Assembly: GCF_030272615.1 (NCBI RefSeq)
Contig: NC_081414.1
Location: 765,001-829,000, forward strand
DNA length: 64,000 nucleotides
Reading direction: 5' to 3'
From: Cryptomeria japonica
Lineage: Eukaryota; Streptophyta; Pinopsida; Cupressales; Cupressaceae
Positions 11,428-23,406 of this stretch are shown piece by piece. The translations under genes were made by a program, and so were the position numbers. The notes beneath the pieces are model-generated. The model saw only the letters and a list, made by a program, of their open reading frames with translations. It was not told the DNA's origin and did no database searches. How positions within the stretch are numbered: position 1 is the stretch's first letter; each line of letters opens with the position of its first letter.

Positions 11428-12705
11428 ATGGGGGAATACACTATGAGGGAACTTACTCATCGGCTCACTCAGTCTGAGTAAGCCTATGATGATCTTATGG
11501 TCAAATATAATGCCTCTCAGGAAAAAAGGAGAGAACATGCTGAAAAACTGATGGAGCTATCTGAAATTAGTTCCTTTAATGAAGCGAACATGGAAGCCCT
11601 GATTCAAGAAGCAGAAAAGCTGAATGAATCCAATTCCAACCTGAGAAAAGAGTTGGAAGGATTGACTATTCGAATGTGCCAAGAGCCTGAGAACCAGAGG
11701 AAAGCTGAAGATCTAGTAAAAGACAAAGATCATGTAATCTCCAAGCTGAAGCAAGAGATCAGTGCCCTAACTGCTCAACTCCATGCGAGCAAAGTGGAAA
11801 AGGAAGACATGCAAGGAGAAATGAACATGACCATCCCCTAGAATGCAAACTTGATGGAAACAAATGCTGCTATTTCCAAAGAACTCTCTGAGTCAAAGGA
11901 AATACTTGCTAAGTTCATCAAGAGTACTATTAAGCTAGAGCAAAAGCTTGAATCTGCCAAACCTGTCAAGAATACTGATGGACTTGGTTATTCTGGTCAT
12001 GAGGAAGGTGAGACCTCTGGTACAAATGCTGGAGCATCGAAGAAACAACCCGTATCAAAGGATAAAGGTAAGCAAAAGTTTAAACCTGTTTTCTTTAACT
12101 ATCTTAAAGAAGGACATACTGCCAATGTGTGTAGGAGCAAAGCCTACAATAATTTTCCTTACTTTATAAACAATGTACCTAGATCCAATAAGTTCAATGG
12201 TAATTGTTATGCATGCAACAAGTTTGGGCATAGAGCATCTGAATGCAGGTCTGTTATGAACAACACTGGAAGATATCCTCAGAGGACTCAAGGAGTTGGT
12301 CCAGAACCTTTTGTGAACTGGAATCAGAACCGGTTTAATGCCTTTAATCATCAGTCAGGAAGCGGTGGTTATGAAGTGAGAACCAGATGGAAAGTAAACT
12401 GTTTGATCTGTCATTGTCATGGTCACACTGTTGCAACATGCAGGAGGAAGAATGGTAACATGAATAATGGACCTTGGAGAGCACCTGGAATGGTCTGCTA
12501 TCATTGCAACAAACTAGGTCACATTGCTAGATTTTGCAGAACAAGAAAGAACATATTGGATGACATACCAGTCACTCTAGAAGGAAAGATTGATATTGAA
12601 ACTGTTCAAGCGGATATGAACAAAACCTAGAAAAACAAACCAACGGTATTGCAAGAAGAACCAGTTTCTCCACCTAGTGTGGAAATCACGAAACCAACAA
12701 ACTAA
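11428..12705 (+). pseudogene. A copy 1 ORF1: coiled-coil / zinc-knuckle gag-like protein
   Basis: Same frame and length as the better-preserved copy at 18000-19274. ATG at 11428 follows the PBS by 35 bp. The frame has stops at 11479 (TAA for CAA), 11839 (TAG) and 12628 (TAG for TGG) before the terminal TAA at 12703. Residues about 1-200 are Glu/Lys/Gln-rich heptads predicted to form coiled coil. Four CCHC knuckles follow. The first has lost its cysteines (FFNYLKEGH), while the second to fourth are good (CYACNKFGH, CLICHCHGH, CYHCNKLGH). Interestingly copy 2 has the reverse pattern, with knuckle 1 intact and 3 and 4 damaged, so the ancestor had four. It likely packaged element RNA. Broken. Confidence 0.8.
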
Positions 12706-13148
12706 GCATCAAAAAAGCTTAGGGGGAGCAAACAGTGAAATACTTTGAACCCCCAGTTTACACGGGTAAAAGACCTTAACCGGTACGAGATACCTGTCAG
12801 TCAACAGAAGACCATAAATAGTAAAAGGCAAATTAGGGTTTATGCCCTAATATTGGAGCATTTATTATGGTAGGTGGAGAACCTGTTTAAAAGGAATTTT
12901 GAAATCATTTCTCACTTTTCATTTTTCGAGCGAAGAAGTTTTTCAAGTGCAGAGTGAAGGAAAGTGACTTACATCGCGATTCAAAGATCTTATCAAAAAT
13001 CTGGAGAAGAATCTAAAGCTATCATCTGTTGAAGGAGTGAAGAATGCAAAGTGGTATTTCAGTAACCGAAGGAGTGTCAAGCGAAGTTCAAATTGCGAAG
13101 CCCTAAATTTCAATTTGCGAAGGTATTTCTCATAATTCTTCATTTATC
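12706..13148 (+). promoter_or_regulatory. A copy 1 ORF1-ORF2 intergenic leader
   Basis: Contains CTTAGGGGGAGC just after ORF1 (PPT-like), a TGTTTAAAAGG box at 12884-12894, and the leader around TTTTTCAAGTGCAGAG. The copy 2 equivalent, better preserved, is at 19275-19717. See that entry. Confidence 0.4.
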
Positions 13149-16100
13149 ATGGCTTCCACATCTCATGATAGTTCTAGTGCAATTGTTGATTCTATGGACT
13201 TCATACAATGAAAGTCGAAATATATTGCCTTGTCTCAAGTACCGCTTGGTGTTATAGTAGAAGAAGGGATTTCTGATTACATAGACTGCAAAATCGAAGA
13301 CCTAGGGTCTCTTGTGATCCATTCCCAGCTGAGCTTATTCTGCGGAAAGGATAAGAAGATTAAACTGAAATTCAACATTCTGGAAAAGAACAAACTCCAA
13401 AATGCAGTTTACTTTATTGAAGATTTTTTGAATGATCACATTCGTATTATTCTAAGCAGGGTACACAGTGACAAGATGTACCTAGAGCGGACGCATGATA
13501 TCACACCGGAAGCGATTCATGCCATCACCGGTTTCTGCAATACAGGGGAAATGCCAGCCCTAAGGAAGGTTAGCAAGACTGAAATGTCCAAGCTCACCGG
13601 TTCAGTGAGCGACTCACGTGGCATGACCGTCAACTTAATCAAGGATGATCTGGTCAAGTATGTCTGCATGGTGATAGGTTATCAGAGGTTCTTTGCTAGT
13701 AGAATTAATTGCATCTCTGCTGCAACAGTAATTGCCGCTTACAGGATGATCAAGGAGGATGCATCGTTTGATCTATGCACCTGTATGCAAAGACAACTTA
13801 TATTGAATCTTAAGTCAATCAAACAGGAAAATGCACTGAGGTTCAAGTTCGGACAACTACTGGTTGGGATGTTCTTTTACTTTCAAGGCTACTTTCTAGG
13901 AGTAGGTGACATTCAGTGGTCCTCCGACCAACCTGTGACAAAACAAATCAAGGAGAGCATACAAGCAGTTGGAATCGGCTATCCGGAAGCACTGAACAAA
14001 TACTATGATCAGTTCAGATGCAAGATGAGCCAAATGATAAGAATATCCAGTGATTTAGTCAAAAAGTATGAGGAAGACATCTGCTTCACCATCAAAGTGG
14101 ATGAATGCTTAATGGAGGCCGTTGAGCCTAGGTAGGAAGAAGTAGAGCCTATGGGCTATGAGGTAATGAATGATATGTTGGATAGGTATGCTTCTACCCT
14201 AATCACCTCACCTCTTGACCCTAAGGCAAAGAGAACCAACACCTATTTGGAAAGGGTTGCACCAGTTGTAGAACCCTCTGAAAAGAAAAGAAAGTCAGTG
14301 CTTTCAACATCGGCATTGGTTACTGCAGCTAGTCCCAAAGTGACCAAGCGGTCACCAATTAAGAAGAAACAGGAAGCGGAACCTGCAAAAGTCTTCGAGA
14401 GGAAGTGGAAGACAAAAAGCAATACACCTGACTCAGAAGAAATTGTGTCAGAAGAATTGCCTAAGAAGAAGACTAGGGAAACAAATAAAAAGACAAAGAA
14501 TGAACCGACATCATCTGCACCGGTAAATATTGACATTTCTTCTTACAAACCTTTGACACATTGTCAAAGAACTATAAAGAATATTAGGATAAAAGTGCTG
14601 AATGATTTAAGTGATTGTTTTGATGATTTCAATGATGATGAAAAGGAAGCAGTTGAACAGGAAATCATTAAGTATTTATGTGTTAATGACCGGTCGCCTT
14701 CAAAAATTAGATCTAAGACACCAGATTCTTTGTATAATTCTTTAGACAATAAATGGCGCATTGCCATAGAAAAGGAACAGGAAATGAGAGAGAAAATATT
14801 TGCTCAACATTTTCCTGATGTATCAAATTCAGAACTTTTCGACATTATGAATAAATACAAAGGCCTCTTCTTCATGAGAAGAAGAAGACTCCTGTTACTG
14901 GAAGGAAAGGGTCAAGAAGCGATCAAGGATACACATACTCATGCTCAAGAAGCTCTTAAGATGCATCAAGTGGCTGAGGCCAATAGAAAAGGTGAGCGAG
15001 AACCGGAAACTAGCAAACCGGATGTAGTGTATGATAGTGAAGAAGAACTGGTCACAGAACAAATGGACCCCATTGATGTAGATGCCTTAGATGGTGAAAA
15101 TGTTACTTAGGATGCACCATCAAAAGGAACAAGATAGGTAAAGAAGGCAGAAGAAGAAAATAAACAATAGGAAGCTGAAAAGAAGAAACAGGCAGATGAA
15201 GAGGATAAGAGAAAAGAAGAGTAAAAGAGGAAAGAGGAAGCGGATAAGAGAAAAGAGGAGAAAAAGAAGAAAGAGGAAGAGGATAAAAGAAAAGAAGAGG
15301 AGAAGAAGAGAAAAGAAGATGCGAAGAAGAAGGAAGAAGAAGAGGATAAGGAAGAGGAGAAGAGAAAGGAAGTAGAGAAGGCAAAGGAAGAGGAAGAAAA
15401 GGAAGAGGAGAAGCGGAAGGAAGCGGAGAAGAAGAATCAGAGGAAGAAAAGGAAGAGGAGAAGTGGAAAGAAGCAGAGAAGAAGAAAGCAGAGGAGGATA
15501 AGGAAGAAGAGAAGAGAAAGGAAGTGGCAGAGGAGGATAAGGAAGAGGAGAAGAGAGAAGAAGCAAAGAAGAAGAAAGCAGAGGAGGAAAAGGAAGAGGA
15601 GTGGCAAAAAGAAGCGAAGAAGAAAAAGAAGGAAGAAGAGGAAGTAGAAGCGACGTAATGCATGCAGATGGAGATTCCAAAGGCAATCGGTAGTCAAGCC
15701 AAACCAGCTGAGCTCACCAGTCCTATTGATCTCCAGTCTGCAAGCGAAATGGAGCTTCTATAGAACATTAAGGTTGCTCAAGAATGCCTTGAAGTGATAA
15801 GGAGGAAAAAGGAGAAAGATGTGATCCAAGCTGTGGTGGACACTCTTATCGGTTTGATACCCTGTACAAACTTGCCCAATACTGATTCATCACTTGCACA
15901 ATTGAAGCTCCTATGCACAATAGTGGATGATCAGGTGCAGAGCCTAGAAGAGGTAGCAGAGGCAAATGCCAAGAAAGAGCATCAAAAGGCTCTGAACATT
16001 GCCCTAGTGAAAAAGCTAAATGAGCTCCGGTCCGATCTGCAAAAGGGTCAAAAAGATATAAGGAACGCTCTGGATGAGGGGAATCTACTACTTAGTAAGA

Positions 16101-16534
16101 TTTTCCAACCCCATCTCTTCTGTGATGATGTGCTTGTATAGAAGCAAAAGCTACAATTTGACTTGCAGTTATACATGAGCACCTTCAAGCCACCATATGA
16201 CTCTTTTACAGCTTATGGGCAAACCGTTCACCAGTTTCATATCCAGTCTGCAAGAATAGAGCTTGAGATCAGCAACCGGTCATGAGATTTGCACGAACTA
16301 CAACTGGTTCTACTCAAATTCCTGCAAATACTTTAGAAATGCTATCTCAATCTATATGCCTTAACAGTGACTCAAGAGATGAGCACAATAGACACCATGG
16401 AAGAGAAGGTCTCCTAGATGCAGACAGAGAAAGAAGTGGCTACCTCCCTACTTGAGTCCTGGTCCTTATCCATGAAGTAATTTTTACAGGACTTTAAATC
16501 AGTTTTTGACAAGTTTTATTCTTTATTGTCATAA
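13149..16534 (+). pseudogene. A copy 1 ORF2: unrecognised ~1,130-codon protein
   Basis: Collinear with the copy at 19718-23116. ATG at 13149. A CGA-to-TGA stop truncates it after about 20 codons, then 13230-14135 and 14151-15110 are open, separated by a CAG-to-TAG change. Three TAG codons at 15108, 15135 and 15168 are shared with copy 2. The Lys/Glu-rich segment at 15170-15655 has frameshifting deletions relative to copy 2, so the C-terminus (15794-16141 and on to TAA at 16532) lies in another frame. The N-terminal block here is the best preserved in the window: LSRVHSDKMYLE, ITGFCNTGEMP, LTGSVSDSRGM, MVIGYQRFFAS, LLVGMFFYFQG. Function unknown; no known catalytic motif seen. Confidence 0.75.
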
Positions 16535-16824
16535 ACACTTATTATTTTAATACCAAATGAAAACAGGGGTTGTTCAGCTGTACTTTGTCATTGTTGGCAA
16601 AGGGGGAGAAGTATTCTAGTATTTAAAATTTTGATGTATGCTCTGTATATCTTCATGTCCATCTCTGTAACTGTAAGCAAATAGTTATATATTGTATTGT
16701 TTGCAAATGAGATAGTGTATATGCTTAGGGGGAGCAATTTTGCTTATGACATGATTTTGTTGTAAAACACTTAGAAGTCAATTTTTTTTTCCTAAGTGTT
16801 GCCATCAATGGCAAAGGGGGAGAT
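16535..16824 (+). other. A copy 1 3' region with polypurine tracts
   Basis: Two PPT-like runs (AAAGGGGGAGAAG near 16598 and TTAGGGGGAGC near 16727) precede the true PPT AAAGGGGGAGA at 16813-16823, which abuts the next LTR start TGTTGGC at 16825. Confidence 0.8.
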
Positions 16825-17949
16825 TGTTGGCATTTTTAATGATTATGTTGTGATTTTTATTGATGGACATACACTTGCTGTGAGATCACTTTTATATGCA
16901 TGAGTTATGCTCAACGGACAGTTCTTCCCAACCGGTATGATGCATTATAGTGTTTAGACTATCGGTGTTTTGGAGAATGTGTTCACCGGTCTGAAGTGAT
17001 ATGAAGACCCCAAGGGATCTCAAGCGGTTAGAGGGATCAAAGCGGAAAAACATATATTTCCCAGTCTTCATTTTTGTCAAACCAACAATCAGTATTTTGT
17101 ATGAAATGGTAATACTCTGTGATGAGTTACCAACCGACATTTTGTGATAAGTTACCATCCACCGATTGTTTGGGGGTGCTGACACTTTAATGATGCTTTT
17201 TGTGTCGTGTTACAGAATGTCTAGATGCATTGAACCTAGGAAATTTTAATGTAATCCCATTGGACTGACATGAAATCAGATTCCTTTATAAGGACATCAT
17301 GTCTAGGGTTTAAGGTGGTTGAAGAGTTTTTGTAAGAAAAATATAGAAGAGAAGTTTAGGTCTGCGAGAAGAGGCAGAGAGAGTGAATGTGTGGAAGACT
17401 GAAGTAATGCTAGAATGCATTAGGAATGAGTTATCAAGGATCTAACCAAGCAATCTGTGCTATTTGCTAGATCACTCACTTGTTGATTACTCACATCTTC
17501 GACAATTCTGAAGCCCTTAACCGGGTAGGCCCAAAAGCCTTTTGTAAATCCTCTAACAAGGTGGTTCACATCTGTGGATCTAAAATCCTCTAGCAAGGTA
17601 GTCCTTCACTGGACTTATCTCCTAACAGAGATTGAGATTCCTAACAGGATCCGTTTTGGTAAAGAACATTGTATGACCTTAATCGGTCTAGTTCTTATTC
17701 TGCAGATAGTTACTTGTGAGTTCCATCTCACTGTGGTTTTTCCCATTTGGGTTTTTACGTCAAAATCTCTTGTGTTATGGTGTTTGTGCTTCTGTGGGTG
17801 AATGAATTATTGCTATTTGGTTTGCATGTGTGCTAACTAGTTTGTCTACTAAACTGTTTTACCGGTTTATTGGTAGTCTAGTAAAGTGTTTAAGTACAGT
17901 GATTTTTGGCATACTAATTCACCCCCCCCCCCCCTCTTAGTATTCATCA
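16825..17949 (+). repeat. LTR A2 (shared middle LTR)
   Basis: TGTTGGC...CATCA. It serves as 3' LTR of copy 1 and 5' LTR of copy 2. It has only one copy of the 14-bp GACCTTAA-type unit and a 13-C run near 17922-17934. It is shorter than A1 because of small deletions. The lack of AGAAT at either side is expected for a recombination product. Confidence 0.9.
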
Positions 17950-17951
17950 AT

Positions 17952-17964
17952 TGGTATCAGAGCC
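17952..17964 (+). other. Primer-binding site, internal copy 2
   Basis: TGGTATCAGAGCC after LTR A2, identical to copy 1. Confidence 0.85.
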
Positions 17965-17999
17965 AACCTTTCTATAAGTCTAACCACTTGGAAAGGGAT

Positions 18000-19274
18000 A
18001 TGGGGGAATACACTATGAGGGAACTTACTCATCGGCTCACTCAGTTTGAGCAAGCCTATGATGATCTTATGGTCAAATATAAGGCCTCTCAGGCAAAAAG
18101 GAGAGAACATGCTGAAAAAATGATGGAGCTATCTGAAATTAGTTCTTCTAATGAAGCGAACATGGAAGCCCTGATTCAAGAAGCAGAAAAGCTGAATGAA
18201 TCCAATTCCAACCTGAGAAAAGAGTTGGAAGGATTGACTATTCGAATGTGCCAAGAGCCTGAGAACCAGAGGAAAGCTGAAGATCTGGTAAAAGACAAAG
18301 ATCATGTAATCTCCAAGCTGAAGCAAGAGATCAGTGCCCTAACTGCTCAACTCCATGCGAGCAAAGTGGAAAAGGAAGACATGTAAGGAGAATTGAACAT
18401 GACCATCTCCGAGAATGCAAACTTGATGGAAACAAATGCTGCTATTTCCAAAGAACTCTCTGAGTCAAAGGAAATACTTGCTAAGTTCAACAAGAGTACT
18501 GTTAAGCTAGAGCAAAAGGTTGAATCTGCCAAACCTATCAAGAATACTGATGGACTTGGTTATTCCGGTCATGAGGAAGGTGAGACCTCTGGTACAAATG
18601 CTGGAGCATTGAAGAAACAACCAGTATCAAAGGATAAAGGTAAGAAAAAGTTTAAACTTGTTTGCTTTAACTGTCCTAAAGAAGGACATACTGGCAATGT
18701 GTGTAGGAGAAAAGCCTACAATAATTTTCCTTACTTTATAAACAATGTACCTAGATCCAATAAGTTCAATGGTAATTGTTATGCATGCAACAAGTTTGGG
18801 CATAGAGCATCTGAATGCAGGTCTGTTATGAACACTAGAAGATATCCTCAGAGGACTCAAGGAGTTGGTATGGAACCTTTTGTGAACCGGAATCACAACC
18901 GATTTACTGCCTTTAATCATCAGTCAGGAAGCGGTGGCTATCAAGCGGCATTTGGATGGAAAGCAAATTGTTTGATCTATCATTGTCATGGTTACACTGC
19001 TGCAACATGCAAGAGGAAGAATAGTAACATGAATATTGGACCTTGGAGAGCACCTAGAATGGTCTGCCATCATTGCAACAAACTGGGTAACGTTGCCAGA
19101 TTCTGCAGAACAAGAAAGAACATATCGGATGACATATCGGTCACTCTGGAAGGAAAGATTGATATTGAAACTATTCAAGCAGATATGAACAAAACCTGGA
19201 AAAAGAAACCAATAGTATTGCAAGAAGAATCGGTTTCTGCACCTAGTGTGGAAATCATGGAACCGACAAACTAA
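18000..19274 (+). pseudogene. A copy 2 ORF1: coiled-coil / zinc-knuckle gag-like protein
   Basis: 424 codons with a single in-frame stop (TAA at 18384, CAA in copy 1). ATG at 18000 is chosen because it is the first after the PBS and matches copy 1. Residues about 1-200 form an Ala/Glu/Lys/Leu-rich coiled coil, interrupted near residue 180 by a Gly/Thr/Lys linker. CCHC knuckles start near residues 221 (CFNCPKEGHTGNVC, intact), 260 (CYACNKFGHRASEC, intact), 324 (second Cys and His both to Tyr) and 356 (His to Asn). Unlike typical copia Gag it lacks the UBN2-type N-terminal domain seen in element C (48610 onward). Presumed role is RNA binding and packaging in a particle whose shell comes from another element. 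ORF2 follows 443 bp later. Confidence 0.85.
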
Positions 19275-19717
19275 GCATAAAAAAAGCTTAGGGGGAGCAA
19301 ATGGCGAAATACTTCGAACCCTCGGTTTACACCGGTAAAAGACCTTAACTAGTATGAGATACCTGTCAGTCGACAGAAGACCAGAAATGGTAAAAGGCAA
19401 ATTAGGGTTTACACCCTAATATTGGAGCATTTATTATGGTAGGTGGAGAACCTATTTAAAAGGAATTTTGAAATCATTTCTCACTTTTCATTTTTCGAGC
19501 GAAGAATTTTTTCAAGTGCAGAGCGAAGGAAAGCGACTTACATCGCGATTCAAAGAGCTTATCAAAAATCTGGAGAAGAATCTAAAGCTATCATCTGTTG
19601 AAGGAGTGAAGAACGCAAAGCGGTATTTCAGTAACCAAAGGAGTGTCAAGAGAAGTTCAAATTGTGAAGCACTAAATTTCAATTTGTGAAGTTATTTCTC
19701 ATAATTCTTCGTTTATC
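19275..19717 (+). promoter_or_regulatory. Conserved leader with TATA-like box before ORF2
   Basis: After ORF1 comes CTTAGGGGGAGC, a PPT-like run found at the same point in element C (53751). At 19453-19462 is TATTTAAAAG, about 30 bp before a pyrimidine-rich CATTTCTCACTTTTC that could be a start site. The leader then contains AGTGCAGAGCGAAGG and GCGATTCAAAG. Element B keeps clear relatives of these two strings at 29660-29685 despite strong divergence elsewhere. This suggests that ORF2 is expressed from its own transcript, or that ORF2 was captured with its own 5' end. Sequence is seen; function is inference. Confidence 0.4.
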
Positions 19718-22700
19718 ATGGCTTCTGCATCTCATGATAGTTCTAGTGCAACTGTTGATTCTATGGACTTCATACAACGAAAGTTGAAATATAATGCCTT
19801 GTCTCAAGTACTGGCTGGTGTTATAGTAGAAGAAGGGATTTCTGATTACATAGAATGCAAAATCGAAGACCTAGGGTCTCTTGTGATCCATTCCCAACTG
19901 AGCTTATTCTGTGGAAAGGATAAGAAGATTAAACCAGAATTCAACATTCTGGAAAAGAAGAAACTCCAAAATGCAGTTTAGTTTCTTGAAGAATTTTCGG
20001 ATGATCACATTTGTATTATTCTAAGTAGGGTACACGGTGACAAGATGTACCTAGAGCGGACGCATGATATCATACTGCAAGTGATTCATGCCATCACCAG
20101 TTTCTGCAATACAAGGGAAGTGCCAGCTTTAAGGAAGGTCAGCAAGACTGAAATGTCCAAGCTCACCAGTTCAGTGAGCGACTCACGTGGCATGACCGTT
20201 AACTCAATCAAGGATGATCCGGTCAAGTATGCCTGCATGGTGATAGGTTACCAGACGTTCTCTGCTATTAGAATTAATTCTGTCTCTGCTGCAGCGATAA
20301 ATACCGCTTACAGGATGATCAAGGATGATGCATCCTTTGATCTGTGCAGCTGTATGCAAAGACAACTTATGTTGAATTTTAAGTCAATCAAACAGGACAA
20401 TGCATTGAGGTTCAAGTTAGGACAACTACTGGTTGGGTTGTTCTTTTACTTTCAAGGCTACTTTCCAAGAGTAGGTGACATTTAGTGGTCCGCCGACCAA
20501 CCGGTGACAAAACAAATCAAGGAGAGCATACAAGCAGTTGGAACCGGCTATCCGGAAGCACTGAACAAATACTTTGATGAGTTCAGACGCAAGATGAGCC
20601 AAAGGATAAGAATATCTGATGATTTAGTCAAAAAGTATGAGGAAGACATCTGATTCACTATCAAAGTGGATGAATTCTTAATGGAGGCTATTGAGCCTAG
20701 GCAGGAAGAAGTAGAGCCTATGGGCTATGAGGTAATGAATGATATGCTGGATGGGTATGCTTCTACCCTAATCGCCTCACCTCCTGATCCTAAGGAAAAG
20801 AGAACCGACACCTATTTGGAAAGGGTTGCACCAGTTGTAGAACCCTCTAAAAAGAAAGGAAAGGCAATGCCTTCAGCATCGACACTGGTTACTGCAGGTA
20901 GTCCCAAAGTGACCAAGCGGTCACCAATTAAGAAGAAACAGGAAGCGGAACCTGCAAAAGTCTTCGAGAGGAAGTGGAAGACAAAAAGCAATACACCTGA
21001 CTCAGAAGAAATTGTGTCAGAAGAACTGCCTAAGAAGAAGACTAGGGAAACAAATAAAAAGACAAAGAATGAACCGACATCATCTGCACTGGTAAATATT
21101 GACATTTCTTCTTACAAACCTTTGACACATTGTCAAAGAACTATAAAGAATATTAGGATAAAAGTGCTGAATGATTTAAGTGATTGTTTTGATGATTTCA
21201 ATGATGATGAAAAGGAAGCAGTTGAACAGGAAATCATTAAGTATTTATGTGTTAATGACTGGTCGCCTTCAAAAATTAGATCTAAGACACCAGATTCTTT
21301 GTATAATTCTTTAGACAATAAATGGCGCATTGCCATAGAAAAGGAACAGGAAATGAGAGAGAAAATATTTGCTCAACATTTTCCTGGTGTAGCAAATTCA
21401 GAACTTTTCGACGTTATGAATAAATACAAAGGCCTCTTCTTCATGAGAAGAAGAAGACTCCTATTACTGGAAGGAAAGGGTCAAGAAGCGATCAAGGATA
21501 CACATACTCATGCTCAAGAAGCTCTTAGGATGCATCAAGTGGCTGAGGCCAATAGAAAAGGTGAGAGAGAACCAGAAACTAGCAAACCGGATGTAGTGTA
21601 TGATAGTGAAGAAGAACCGGTCACAGAACAAATGGACCCCATTGATGTAGATGCCTTAGATGGTGAAAATGTTACTTAGGATGCACCATCAAAAGGAACA
21701 AGATAGGTAAAGAAGGCAGAAGAAGAAAAGAAACAATAGGAAGCTAAAAAGAAGAAACAAGTAGATGAAGAGGATAAGAGAAAAGAAGAGGAAAAGAGGA
21801 AAGAGGAAGTGAATAAGAGAAAAGAGGAGAAAAATAAGAAAGAGGAAGAGGATAAAAGAAAAGAAGAGGAGAAGAAGAGAAAAGAAGATGTGAAGAAGAA
21901 GAAAGAAGAAGAGGATAAGGAAGAGGAGAAGAGAAAGGAAGTAGAGAAGGAGAAGGAAGAGGAAGAAAAGGAAGAGGAGAAGCGGAAGGAAGTGGAGAAG
22001 AAGAAAGCAGAGGAAGAAAAGGAAGAGGAGAAGCAGAAAGAAGCGGAGAAGAAGAAAGAAGAGGATGATAAGGAAGAGGAGAAGAGAAAGGAAGTAGAGA
22101 AGAAGAAATCAGAGGAGGATAAGGAAGAGGAGAAGAGAGAGGAAGTGGAGAAGAAGAAAGCAGAGGAGGAAAAGGAAGAGGAGCGGCAAAAAGAAGCGGA
22201 GAAGAAAAAGAAGGAAGAAGAGGAAGTAGAACTAGCAAAGTGCACGCAGATGGAGACTCCAAAGGCAACCAGTAGTCAAGCCAAATTGGTTGACCTCACC
22301 AGTCCTATTGACCTCCAGTCTGGAAGCAAAATGGAGCTGCTACAAAGCATTAAGGTTGCTCAAGAATGCCTTGAAGTGATAAGGAGGAAAAAGGAGCAAG
22401 ATGTTATCCAAGCTGCAGTGGACACTCTTACTGGTTTGATACCTGGTACAAACCTCCCCAATACTGATTCATCACTGGCACAATTGAAGCTCCTATGCAC
22501 AGTAGTGGATGATCAGGTGCAGAGCCTAGAAGAGGTAGCAAAGGCACATGCCAAGAAAGAGCATCAAAAGGCTCTGAACATTGCCCTGGTGAAAAATCTA
22601 AATGAGCTCCGGTCCGATCTGCAAAAGGGTCAAAAAGATATAAGGAACGCTCTGGATGAGGGGAATCTACTACTTAGTAAGATTTGCCAACCCCATCTCT

Positions 22701-23116
22701 TCTGTGATGATGTTCTTGTACAGAAGCAAAAGCTACAATCTGACTTGCAGATATACATGAGCACCTTCAAGCCGCCATATGACTCTTTTACAACTTATGG
22801 GCAAACCGTTCACTGGTTTTATATCCAGTCTACAAGAATAGAGCTTGAGATCAGCAACTGGTAACGAGATTTGTAGGAACTACAACTAGTACTACTCCCA
22901 CGCCTACAAATACTTCAGAAATGTTATCTCAATCTGTATGCCTTAATGGTGACTTAAGAGATGAGCACAATAGACGCCATGGAAGAGCAGGTCTCCCAGA
23001 TGCAGACAGAGAAAGAAGTGGCTACCTCCCTACTTGAGTCCTGGTCCTTATCCATGAAGCAATTTTTACAGGACTTTGAATCAGTTTTTGACAAGTTTTA
23101 TTCTTTATTGTCATAA
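19718..23116 (+). pseudogene. A copy 2 ORF2: unrecognised 1,132-codon protein
   Basis: One frame runs from ATG 19718 to TAA 23114-23116, with stops at 19979, 20483, 20651, 21677, 21704, 21737, 22862 and a few beyond. Block 1 (codons about 30-320) contains LSRVH, MYLERTHDI, SDSRGM, VIGYQ, DLCSCMQRQL and FFYFQGYF. Block 2 (about 480-620) has an acidic FDDFNDDEKEAVEQEI, LYNSLDNKWRIAIEKE, MREKIFAQHFP and a basic MRRRRLLLL. Next is a Lys/Glu segment of 130-150 residues (21750-22240) made of EEDKEEEKRKEVEKKK-like repeats, likely a single alpha-helix. Block 3 is helical: AHAKKEHQKALNIAL, LSKICQPHLF, and a tail ending DKFYSLLS. B ORF2 shares all three blocks. I see no RT, IN, RNase H, protease or envelope features. 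Function unknown. Confidence 0.75.
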
Positions 23117-23406
23117 ACTCTTATTATTTTAATACCAAATGAAAACAGGGGTTGTTTAGTTGTACTTTGTCATTGTTGGCAAAGGGGGAGAAGTATTCTG
23201 GTATTTAAAACTTTGATGTATGCTCTATATATCTTCATGTCCATCTCTGTAACTGTAAGCAAATATTTATATATTGTATTGTTTGCAAATGAGATAGTGT
23301 ATATGCTTAGGGGGAGCAATTTTGCTTATGACATGATTTTGTTGTAAAACACTTAGAAGTCAATTTTTTTTTCCTAAGTGTTGCCATCAATGCCAAAGGG
23401 GGAGAT
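23117..23406 (+). other. A copy 2 3' region with three polypurine runs
   Basis: AAAGGGGGAGAAG at 23181, TTAGGGGGAGC near 23308 and the terminal AAAGGGGGAGA at 23395-23405, one base before LTR A3. The first two sit inside the 3' untranslated region and may act as extra plus-strand priming sites (inference). Confidence 0.75.

Noticed and set aside
15103-15697. Long minus-strand Ser/Phe/Pro/Leu-rich ORFs (also 21676-22268)
   Set aside because: Antisense shadows of the Lys/Glu-rich repeat in ORF2 of element A.
16825-17949. Middle LTR A2 as an independent solo LTR or nested insertion
   Set aside because: It has no target duplication of its own and is bordered by a PPT on one side and a PBS on the other.
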